Below the pieces are notes generated by a model. That model saw only the letters and a program-made list of their open reading frames with translations, was not told where the DNA came from and searched no databases. From VXNE01 sp963664635 (GTDB lineage Bacteria; Pseudomonadota; Gammaproteobacteria; Pseudomonadales; Azotimanducaceae), in assembly GCA_963664635.1 (NCBI GenBank), contig OY761542.1, positions 806,001 to 870,000 on the forward strand: a DNA stretch of 64,000 bases, in the 5' to 3' direction. Positions 15,953 through 23,565 of the stretch are shown here, piece by piece. The position numbers and the translations under genes are program-made. Position 1 is the first letter of the stretch, and each line of letters opens with the position of its first letter.

Positions 15953-17383
15953 ATGAAGCGCGGCGAAGCCCAGCAGTTGCTCACGGCCACCAACCGCTGG
16001 TGGCGGGATTCGGTCCGTTGGTCCGTCGTGGACCCGGACCTGCGTGCGGCGGCCGAGGCGTCTTACGACTACCGGGCGCCCGTCCTTGACGATCTGACGC
16101 CGGGAGGCCTGTACCTGCTCCGCGGCCCGCGGCGGGTGGGCAAAACGGTCGCGGTCAAGCAAGCCATCCGGGACCTGATCGCCCGCGGGGTGGCGCCGCG
16201 TCGTATCGCGCACCTGGCGGTCGACGGGTTGCGGAGCCGGGATCTGCCGCTGCTGGTGGACGCCGCCGACGCGTTGATGCTGGACGATGGCGGTCGATTC
16301 TGGTTCTTCGACGAGATCACGGGCATCACCGACGGGTGGCAGGAGCGGATCAAGTGGCTGCGGGACAACGATCCCCGTTTTCGGACCGACACCGTGGTGC
16401 TCACCGGTTCCTCGGCTGCCGACCTCACCGCCGCGACGCAGGCGCTGGCGGGTCGGCGGGGTGCGGCCGTTGCGCCGGATCGGGTGTTGATGCCCATTGG
16501 CTTCCGATCGTTCGTTGCCGTGGTCGCCCCGGACGCGCCACCGGCGGGTGGCGGGCCCCTGACCGTGGCCGATCTGGCGGGCGGCCATCTCCGCGATGCT
16601 GCTCGAGACCTGGCGCCGTGGCTGGATACCCTGGTGCGGACATGGGACATCTACCTGCGCGTCGGCGGGTTTCCGGCGGCGGTGGCCAGCTACGTGTCGG
16701 AGCGTGAAGAGCCGTGGGCGCTGCGTGCCAGCCTGCTCGACGTGATCCATGGTGATGCGTTCCGACGCGCGGACTGGTCGCGTCCCCAGAGCGCGGATCT
16801 CCTGCGACGCCTGAGCCTCGGTCTCTGCTCGCCGCTGAACCTTGCGTCCCTGGCCAACGACGTCGGGGTCTCCCAGCCGACGGCAAGGTCTCGGCTTGAC
16901 GACCTCCGCGAGGCGTTCGTGGTCTGGCCGTGCTATCGCGAGAGGGATTTGCGCCCACGGCTTGGCGCACAACCCAAGCTCTACTTCTCGGACCCTGTCT
17001 ACACGCAACTCCTGGACGCCAGCCCGGGGATCCTGCCCATGGATATGACTCCGCAGACGGATCTCGCGCGACTGTCGCAACAGCAGTTGGGGATGGCGCT
17101 GACGCGGGCCGGCGAACGTGCGGGTCCCAGTTCCCTCATCGCGTTTGACCGCGTGCTGCACCACCGGACGGCGACGCGCCGGGAGATCGATTTCGTGGGG
17201 CCGGCCTTCGGAGGCCTCGCGTTCCAGTCGAAATACGTGGACGGGAAGTGGCGGCGCGACGTGCCGACGCTCAGGGCGTCTGCGTGGCAGGGCGTCGTGG
17301 CGACGCGGTCGGAACTGGATGTCGACGGACGCGACGTTGTCGCCGTGCCGGCCGGGCTGCTGGCGTGGCTGATCGACTCGTGA
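15953..17383 (+). CDS. AAA-family ATP-binding protein (DUF4143-like)
   Basis: A 476-residue protein with Walker A GPRRVGKT (about 58-65), a Walker B-like FWFFDEITGI and sensor-like VVLTGSSAADL, followed by a winged-helix segment (LASLANDVGVSQPTARSRLDDL) and a C-terminal DUF4143-like part (RREIDFVGP). These ATPases are common in archaea and bacteria, often near toxin-antitoxin or defence genes; their job is unknown. Its stop lies in the right copy of the 61-bp repeat, so the C-terminus may have been set by recombination with an older DUF4143 gene. Confidence 0.72.
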   Translation: MKRGEAQQLLTATNRWWRDSVRWSVVDPDLRAAAEASYDYRAPVLDDLTPGGLYLLRGPRRVGKTVAVKQAIRDLIARGVAPRRIAHLAVDGLRSRDLPLLVDAADALMLDDGGRFWFFDEITGITDGWQERIKWLRDNDPRFRTDTVVLTGSSAADLTAATQALAGRRGAAVAPDRVLMPIGFRSFVAVVAPDAPPAGGGPLTVADLAGGHLRDAARDLAPWLDTLVRTWDIYLRVGGFPAAVASYVSEREEPWALRASLLDVIHGDAFRRADWSRPQSADLLRRLSLGLCSPLNLASLANDVGVSQPTARSRLDDLREAFVVWPCYRERDLRPRLGAQPKLYFSDPVYTQLLDASPGILPMDMTPQTDLARLSQQQLGMALTRAGERAGPSSLIAFDRVLHHRTATRREIDFVGPAFGGLAFQSKYVDGKWRRDVPTLRASAWQGVVATRSELDVDGRDVVAVPAGLLAWLIDS

Positions 17384-17440
17384 CGCCGGAAGGCACCCGC
17401 ACGATGCCGGCGATCGACTTCCTGCGTACGCTCGCGTGAG
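17380..17440 (+). repeat. 61-bp direct repeat, right copy
   Basis: It encodes VTPEGTRTMPAIDFLRTLA plus stop, a relic of the 3' end of a DUF4143 gene, in a frame different from the ATPase that ends here. It also holds the GTG start of the MATE gene (17436). It matches 14976-15036 with six mismatches. Confidence 0.85.
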
Positions 17441-18815
17441 CCTGACCCCGTCCCGAAGCGACCCCGCCGAACGCCCGAGCATCATGCAGCTCGCGTTTCC
17501 GTCGATCCTCGGGAACCTGCTCTACTCCGTCGTCGCCATGGTCCAGACGAAGTTCGTCGGCGAACTCGGGCCGGAGGCGGTGGCGGCGGTGGGGGCGGGA
17601 CAGCGGGTGTTCTTCGGCCTGCAGGCGGTGATGATCGCCATCAGCGCGGGCACGACGGCGCTGGTGGCCCGGGCGTGGGGCGCGCGGGAGTACGACGAGG
17701 CGGGCCGGGTGACGATGGCGAGCCTCGTGATCGCCGGGGCGTTCGGGCTCGCCCTGACGGTGCCGGGTGTCCTCTTTGCCGGGCAACTGGCGACCGTGTT
17801 TGGTCTCGACGACCGCACGGTGGCGATGGCCGCGGACAACATCCGCTGGCTGTCGGTGTTCAACGTCGCCTTCGCCGCGAACTTCATCCTGGGCGCGGCG
17901 CTGCGGGCCGCCGGGGACGCCTGGACGCCGCTGTGGGTCGGGATCGGCGTCAACGTGATCAACATTCCGCTGCTGTACGGGTTCATCTTCGGGAACTGGG
18001 GCTTTCCGGCGATGGGCGTCGGCGGCGCGGCGGTCGCGGCGGGGCTCTCCTTCACGGTCGGAGGGATCGCGCTGGTGGGACTCTGGAACCGGCAGGCGCT
18101 GGTCGTGAAGTACATCGTGGCGGGCTGGTTCACGCGCGACCGGCTCGGGCAGCTCATGCGCATCGGCTATCCGGCGGGCGCCGAGATGGTCGTGTTCCAG
18201 GTGGGCTTCTTCGCCTTCCTCATGCTGATCGGGAACTACTACGGCACGGAGGCCTTCGCGGCCTACAGCGTCGGGGCGAACCTGCTCATGCTCTGCATGG
18301 TCGTGGGCTTCGGGTTCTCGATCGCGGGTGCCACGCTGGTGGGACAGCACCTCGGGGCCGACGACTTCGACGCCGCGGTGGCGAGCGGATGGCGGTCGAT
18401 GGGGTACGCGATGGCGGCGATGACCGGCCTCGGCGCCGTGGTCGCCCTGTTCGCGGAGCCGCTGGCGCGGTTCTTCCTGGGCGACGAGCCGCTCACCGTG
18501 CACTACACCGTGCAGATGACCTGGATCATGGCCGCCATGATGCCGCTGCTCGCGGTGGAGTTCGGCATCGGCGGGAGCCTGCGCGGCGCCGGCGACACCC
18601 GGACGCCCCTGATCGCGACGTTCGTGGGGCTGATCGGCGTCCGCTGCACGTTCGCGGCGCTGTTCACGTTCCTGGGCTTGCCGGTGTTTTGGGTCTATGC
18701 GACGCTGATCGGAGAGTATTTCGTGAAGAGCGTCATGCTCCTCCGGCGGTTCCGGTCCGGACGCTGGAAGACCATGGCGCGACTGGAACCGGGATTGGCG
18801 CTAGGTGCGCGTTGA
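17436..18815 (+). CDS. MATE-family multidrug/Na+ (H+) antiporter
   Basis: A 459-residue inner-membrane protein with 12 predicted helices in two homologous halves. QLAFPSILGNLLYSVVAMVQ, VGAGQRVFFGLQ and SLRGAGDTRTPL are MATE-like. MATE pumps expel cationic drugs or metabolites in exchange for Na+ or H+; the substrate here is unknown. GTG 17436 lies in the repeat at the end of the island; no strong ribosome site is seen, and an in-frame ATG at codon 17 (IMQLAFP) is an alternative. Confidence 0.85.
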   Translation: MSLTPSRSDPAERPSIMQLAFPSILGNLLYSVVAMVQTKFVGELGPEAVAAVGAGQRVFFGLQAVMIAISAGTTALVARAWGAREYDEAGRVTMASLVIAGAFGLALTVPGVLFAGQLATVFGLDDRTVAMAADNIRWLSVFNVAFAANFILGAALRAAGDAWTPLWVGIGVNVINIPLLYGFIFGNWGFPAMGVGGAAVAAGLSFTVGGIALVGLWNRQALVVKYIVAGWFTRDRLGQLMRIGYPAGAEMVVFQVGFFAFLMLIGNYYGTEAFAAYSVGANLLMLCMVVGFGFSIAGATLVGQHLGADDFDAAVASGWRSMGYAMAAMTGLGAVVALFAEPLARFFLGDEPLTVHYTVQMTWIMAAMMPLLAVEFGIGGSLRGAGDTRTPLIATFVGLIGVRCTFAALFTFLGLPVFWVYATLIGEYFVKSVMLLRRFRSGRWKTMARLEPGLALGAR

Positions 18816-18880
18816 GTCGTCGCCGGGCCGGTGCGCTTCCGGCCATCGTTGCGGCGGACGCCGTCGAAACGGGAGGGGTC

Positions 18881-19765
18881 ATGTCATCCGTTCTGATTGT
18901 TGCAGGTCGCGCGGGCGAGCAGCAGATCGCCCTGCCGCGGGGTCTCGCACTGGCCGAACGCATGGGCTGGGACGCGGACGTGGTCGGTTTCTGTTACGAG
19001 CCGCTCGGCAGCGTCCATGATCGGCTGCAGCGCATCGAGGCGCGCCGCCGCCTGATCGAGCAGCGGCGCCGAGAGGTCGCCGCGGAAATCGAGCGGTTCA
19101 GGCCCGCGAGCGTGGCCGTCGAGCTCACGGTGGCCTGGGAACGGTCCGTGCACCTGTGGGTGGACACGCGCTGCGCCCGCAAATCCTACGCGGCGGTGGT
19201 GAAGAAGGGGCATCGGACGGAGTCCTTTTTCTACACGCCCACGGACTGGCACCTGCTGCGGGAAGCCGCCGCGCCGGTGATGATCGCGGCCGAGCACCAG
19301 TGGTCGCCGACGCGCAGCATCGTGGCGGCGGTGGACCTGCACACGCGTTCGCGCGTCAAGCGGGCGCTGAACGCGAGCATCATCGAGACCGCGAAGGCAT
19401 ACGCGGAGGCCGGGGGTTATCCGCTGCACCTGGTGTACGCGATCCACGTCCCGCACATCCTGACGGAGCTCGGCCTGATGGACGGCGAGGCGCATGCGCG
19501 CAAGATCGCCGAGGACATGCACCCGGTGACGGACCGGCTGTGCGGCGAGCACGGCATTCCCAGGGAGAACCTGCACATCCACGAGGGAGACGTCGAGCAC
19601 GTCATCGCGGACGAGGCCGAGCGTCTGCATGCGCAACTCGTGGTCATGGGCACGGTGGGTCGCCACGGGGTAGGCGCCAGGGTGCTGGGCAACCACGCGG
19701 AGCGCGTGCTCACCAGGCTGCGCACCGACGTGCTGGCCCTCAAGCCGGGTATGACGGCGCCGTGA
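18881..19765 (+). CDS. Tandem-domain universal stress protein (UspE-like)
   Basis: A 294-residue protein with two Usp folds. The second keeps the ATP-binding loop VVMGTVGRHGVGARVLGNHA (G-x2-G-x9-G type). The first is degenerate. UspE-type proteins act in stress survival and adhesion. ATG 18881 is preceded by GGGAGGGG. The gene stands alone between MATE and Fpg/Nei in the same direction. Confidence 0.8.
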   Translation: MSSVLIVAGRAGEQQIALPRGLALAERMGWDADVVGFCYEPLGSVHDRLQRIEARRRLIEQRRREVAAEIERFRPASVAVELTVAWERSVHLWVDTRCARKSYAAVVKKGHRTESFFYTPTDWHLLREAAAPVMIAAEHQWSPTRSIVAAVDLHTRSRVKRALNASIIETAKAYAEAGGYPLHLVYAIHVPHILTELGLMDGEAHARKIAEDMHPVTDRLCGEHGIPRENLHIHEGDVEHVIADEAERLHAQLVVMGTVGRHGVGARVLGNHAERVLTRLRTDVLALKPGMTAP

Positions 19766-19809
19766 CTACGCGGGCAGGCTCGGGACCGTAGCGGCCCCAC
19801 GGATACCGC

Positions 19810-20700
19810 ATGCCGGAGCTGCCGGACCTCACCGTCTACCTCGAACACCTCGACCGGCGCGTCGTCGGCGAGCGGCTCCTCGACATCCGGCTGGCGAGCC
19901 CGTTCGTCCTGCGCTCGGTGGCCCCCTCCGTCGAGGATGTGCGCGACCGCCTCGTGACCGGCACGCGCCGCGTCGCCAAGCAGCTCGTCCTGGCGCTCGA
20001 GCCGGACCTCTTCGTGGTGGTCCACCTGATGATCTCCGGCCGCCTGCGCTGGTACGAGCCGGGCCGCGCCGTGCCGAAACGCGCCGGCCTGGCCGCCTTC
20101 GACTTCTCGTCCGGGACACTCATCTTCACGGAGGCGAGCAAGAAGAAACGGGCTTCGCTGCGCCTGGTGCGGGGTGAGGAGGGCCTTGGCGAACTCGACC
20201 CGGGCGGCCTCGAAGTGCTGGACATCGACCTGGCCGCGTTCCTGGAACGCGTGCGCGGCTCGCGGCACACGCTGAAGCGCACGCTCACCGACCAGCGCAT
20301 CTTCGCCGGCATCGGCAACGCGTACTCGGACGAGATCCTCCTGTACGCCGGCCTGTCGCCCTTCAAGCGCGCGCGGGACTTGAGCGACGCGGAGGGGGAA
20401 CGGCTGTTCGACACGTGCCGCGGCAAGCTGGTGGAGTGGGTGGAGATCCTGCGCGGCAAGTCCGGCGAGGCGTTCCCGGACAAGGTCACCGCGTTCCACG
20501 ACGAGATGGCCGCCCACGGCAAGTACCGCGAGCCGTGCCCGGTGTGTGGCGCGCCGATCCAGCGCATCGTGCACGCGGAGAACGAGAGCAACTACTGCGC
20601 GCGGTGCCAGACGGGCGGGCGCGTACTGGCGGACCGGTCGCTGTCGCGGCTCCTGAAGGACGCCTGGCCGAAGCGTATCGAGGAACTGGAGGGGCACTGA
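19810..20700 (+). CDS. Fpg/Nei-family DNA glycosylase-AP lyase
   Basis: A 296-residue base-excision repair enzyme. It starts with PELPDLTVYLE (Pro2 and Glu3 are the catalytic residues), has the helix-two-turn-helix IGNAYSDEILLYAGLSPF, and ends with a zinc finger CPVCGAP / CARCQTGGR. It excises oxidised bases such as 8-oxoguanine or oxidised pyrimidines and nicks the abasic site. Whether it is MutM- or Nei-like cannot be settled; the segment between strands is more Nei-like than classical MutM. Confidence 0.85.
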   Translation: MPELPDLTVYLEHLDRRVVGERLLDIRLASPFVLRSVAPSVEDVRDRLVTGTRRVAKQLVLALEPDLFVVVHLMISGRLRWYEPGRAVPKRAGLAAFDFSSGTLIFTEASKKKRASLRLVRGEEGLGELDPGGLEVLDIDLAAFLERVRGSRHTLKRTLTDQRIFAGIGNAYSDEILLYAGLSPFKRARDLSDAEGERLFDTCRGKLVEWVEILRGKSGEAFPDKVTAFHDEMAAHGKYREPCPVCGAPIQRIVHAENESNYCARCQTGGRVLADRSLSRLLKDAWPKRIEELEGH

Positions 20701-20727
20701 CCCCCGGGGTGCGGGCGTGGAGTCTGC

Positions 20728-21513
20728 TCAACGGCCCTGGAACACCGCGTCACGCCGTTCCACGAAGGACAGCATGCCCTCGCGCGCGTCCTCCGAGGCG
20801 AGCGTGCGTTCGCGCATCCGCGGGACCTCGTCGAAGGCGGCCCACTCACCGTGCTCGAGGTAGACGAGGGCGGCGCGCTTGATCTCCTGCACGGCGATCG
20901 GCGCGCACTGGCAGATCTCGGCCGCCACCTGCCGGGCGCGGTCGCGCTGTTCGCCGGCGGGCACCACCTCCTGCACGAGGCCGAGCCGCAGCGCGCGGTC
21001 GGCGTCGAACTCGTCGGCGCGGAGCAGGTGGTACATGGCGTTGCCCCAGCCCGCGCGTTCGACGTAGCGGACGTGCGCACCGCCGAAGACCGCCAGGCCG
21101 CGCTTCGGCTCCAGTTGCCGGAACCGGCAGTTGTCCGCCGCGACGACGATGTCGCAACCGAGCATCATCTCGATGGCGACGGTGAGGACGAGCCCCTGCA
21201 CCGCGACGACGACGGGCTTGCTGCACCTGCGGTGCATCGCGAAGGCGTCTATCGCGTCCGGGTCCGGGGCGCCGCGGGCGTCGGCGCCGGGTCCGAAGAA
21301 CCGGGGCAGGTCTAGGCCGGCGGAGGTGTGGTTGCCCGCGAACTGGAGCACGCCGACCCACAGGTCGGGGTCGCGGTCGAGGGTGCCGAGGGCGCCGGAG
21401 AGCTGGTCGAACATCTCCGGCGTGAAGCTGTTCATCTTTTGCTCGCGGTCCACGGTCATCACCAGGACGTGGCCGTCCCGTTCCGTGGTGACCGTGCCGT
21501 TCTCGTCGTTCAT
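20728..21513 (-). CDS. Enoyl-CoA hydratase/isomerase (crotonase) family protein
   Basis: A 261-residue crotonase-fold protein. NHTSAGLDLPRFF carries the first oxyanion segment, VLTVAIEMMLGCDIVVAA the second with a candidate Glu, and RQLEPKRGLAVFGGA the second Glu region. It probably hydrates or isomerises an acyl-CoA. The ATG overlaps the stop of the CinA-nucleotidylyltransferase gene (ATGA), so the three minus-strand genes 23495-20728 form one operon. Confidence 0.82.
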   Translation of the reverse strand: MNDENGTVTTERDGHVLVMTVDREQKMNSFTPEMFDQLSGALGTLDRDPDLWVGVLQFAGNHTSAGLDLPRFFGPGADARGAPDPDAIDAFAMHRRCSKPVVVAVQGLVLTVAIEMMLGCDIVVAADNCRFRQLEPKRGLAVFGGAHVRYVERAGWGNAMYHLLRADEFDADRALRLGLVQEVVPAGEQRDRARQVAAEICQCAPIAVQEIKRAALVYLEHGEWAAFDEVPRMRERTLASEDAREGMLSFVERRDAVFQGR

Positions 21514-22610
21514 GCCTGGCGCTCCCGGATCTCCGTGGAGGAAAGATCGATGCGATGGTCTGCCTCGCTGACGCCCTCGCACAGTCCGCGCAGGCCGGGT
21601 GGCAGGTCGAGGTCGTCCAGCGTGACGAAACGGTCCCCGTCGCTGCGGCCGAATACGAGGAAACGGCAGTCCCGGTCCGCGATCTCGGCAAGCGCCCCGG
21701 ACATGTCGCCCGCCGGGTAGTACTTCGGGTCCGCGATCCGGCGCATCGTGTCCGCGCCCACGACGAACGTGACGCCGCCGAACACGCGTGCCTTCTCGAC
21801 GAACGTGGCGGTGTTGGTGAAGCAGAGACCGTTCGCTTCGAACTGTGCGGCCCGTTCGCGCATGTCGTGGAAATTGAGGGGCGGCTTGTCGACGTTGTGA
21901 ATGGAGATCTCGTGGATGACCGGAACGCCCAGGCGTTCGGCGGCGAGCCGGGCCATGCGGCGGTGGCCGTCGTGCAGGGGATGGAAGGCGCCGGGGAAGA
22001 GGGCGCGCGGACCCTCGTCGCCGACGACCTGACGCTCGCCTGCGAGGAGCGCCTGCCAGGCCGGGTCGCCGGCAGCGACATCGGTGGCCAGGGTCTCGCT
22101 GTCCATGAGCGCGGGCATTCGGGCGGGCATTGTGGCGGTAACGCCGCAGGCGTCCGTCAGTACGTGCAATGCGACATCCGTGAGTACGCGTTCCTCTTCG
22201 GCCCGGCCGCGCGCGCCCTTCGCGAGGTGCAGCGACCACGTGCGCGTGGCGGACGATGTCTGCATGGCCAGGTGCGCGCGATGTGCGCCGGCCTTCGGAC
22301 GGTTCGTGGCGAGACTCGCGGTGATGGCGAACCCAAAGCGGTCCGGGCCCGGATCGAGGGCGCCGGCCTGCAGGAAGCAGCGCATCGCCAGGTCGCGCGC
22401 GGTGGCCGGACTGCAGGCCGCGTCGGGCTCGGCTCCGATGAACGCCGCGAGTGCCGCCCGGGCGTAGGGCACGGCCCCGTAGACGACCGTGCCGGAGGCG
22501 CCCGGGACGGTCAGGAGGTCCGAAAGCAGCAGGGAGCCGCCCCCGGAAACCGCGAAGACGCCGCGCTCGGGCCGTTCGTGCAGCGCGCGGACGGCGGCTT
22601 CGTCAGTCAC
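21510..22610 (-). CDS. CinA-like domain fused to nucleotidylyltransferase (NAD-salvage type)
   Basis: A 366-residue fusion. Residues about 10-165 resemble the CinA C-terminal/PncC domain (SGGGSLLLSDLLTVPGAS, VVYGAVPYARAAL), which deamidates NMN in known enzymes, though the usual ESCTGG reads VSGGGS. Residues about 200-366 are an adenylyltransferase with FPGAFHPLHDGH and the end motif LSSTEIRER. If both are active, one chain could turn NMN to NaMN and then adenylylate it. The nucleotide specificity is inferred. It lies 9 bp behind an alpha/beta hydrolase gene and overlaps the crotonase gene. Confidence 0.75.
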   Translation of the reverse strand: MTDEAAVRALHERPERGVFAVSGGGSLLLSDLLTVPGASGTVVYGAVPYARAALAAFIGAEPDAACSPATARDLAMRCFLQAGALDPGPDRFGFAITASLATNRPKAGAHRAHLAMQTSSATRTWSLHLAKGARGRAEEERVLTDVALHVLTDACGVTATMPARMPALMDSETLATDVAAGDPAWQALLAGERQVVGDEGPRALFPGAFHPLHDGHRRMARLAAERLGVPVIHEISIHNVDKPPLNFHDMRERAAQFEANGLCFTNTATFVEKARVFGGVTFVVGADTMRRIADPKYYPAGDMSGALAEIADRDCRFLVFGRSDGDRFVTLDDLDLPPGLRGLCEGVSEADHRIDLSSTEIRERQA

Positions 22611-22619
22611 TTGCCCCGA

Positions 22620-23495
22620 TCACTGGCCGAGGAAGTCGCGCACGATCGACAGGAAGGCATCGAGCTGGTCGTGGTGCGCCCAGTGGCCCGCATCGTCGAT
22701 GCGCTCGACGCGCACGTCCTGGAACGGCTCGGCCCGCCCGTCCGCGGCCGGATCGGACGCCCAGGACTCGGCGCCGTGGATCAGGAGCGTCGGACAGGCG
22801 ATGCGTCCATACAGTTCCCGCGTCTGCCGGGGCGAAAGGCCGACCGGCGGGAACGTGCGCACGTAGTTGTCGAACTTCCAGCTATACGTGCCGTCCTCGT
22901 TCTGGTTGCTGCCGTGAATGGTCAGGTGGCGTGCCTGCGCGGCGGAGAGGTGCGGGTTCTCCGTCTGCATGCGCTGGAAGGCTTCCTCCAGGGTGGGGTA
23001 GCGCCGCGGCAGGCGTCCCGAGAGCTGGCGCAGGTTGTCCACCCAGTGCTTCAGGCGGCCGTGGATGGCGAGGTTCTCCGCGCCGCCGGTGACGCTGGGC
23101 GGCGGGCCCATGCCCTCGATGGAGACGAGCTTCGTCACGGTCTCCGGATAGACGCCGGAGTAGGCCAGCGATACCGAGCCGCCGAGGGAGTGCCCGATGA
23201 TGGTCACCGGGGTCATCGTCGTCTGGCGCAGCAGTTGCGCGATGTCGTAGACGTAGTCGACGGTGTTGTAGTCGCCGCCGATCATCCACTGCGAGTCGCC
23301 GTGACCGCGCAGGTCCGGCGCGATGATGTGGTAGTCGCGGGAGAGGTCCTCCGCCACCCAGTCCCAGTTGCGGCAGTGGTCGCGACCGCCGTGCACCAGC
23401 AGCATGGGCGGCGCGTCCTCGTTGCCCCAGTCCACGTAGTGCAGACGCAGGCGTTGCGAGAAATAGACGTGGGAAGTGGGACCGCCGTTCGGCAT
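22620..23495 (-). CDS. Alpha/beta hydrolase
   Basis: A 291-residue alpha/beta hydrolase with oxyanion-side motif LLVHGGRDHCRNWD, nucleophile elbow GHSLGGS (Ser near 104), and catalytic-His context DDAGHWAHHD at the C-terminus. The form resembles epoxide hydrolase/haloalkane dehalogenase or 2-hydroxymuconate-type C-C hydrolases; the substrate is unknown. First gene of a minus-strand operon with the CinA fusion and the crotonase. No secretion signal. Confidence 0.82.
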   Translation of the reverse strand: MPNGGPTSHVYFSQRLRLHYVDWGNEDAPPMLLVHGGRDHCRNWDWVAEDLSRDYHIIAPDLRGHGDSQWMIGGDYNTVDYVYDIAQLLRQTTMTPVTIIGHSLGGSVSLAYSGVYPETVTKLVSIEGMGPPPSVTGGAENLAIHGRLKHWVDNLRQLSGRLPRRYPTLEEAFQRMQTENPHLSAAQARHLTIHGSNQNEDGTYSWKFDNYVRTFPPVGLSPRQTRELYGRIACPTLLIHGAESWASDPAADGRAEPFQDVRVERIDDAGHWAHHDQLDAFLSIVRDFLGQ

Positions 23496-23565
23496 GGCGG
23501 CGGATTATAGCCTCGTGCGGGGAGGTGCCGCCCCGGGGTAGCGCGTCCGGCGTCGGGTAACATGA

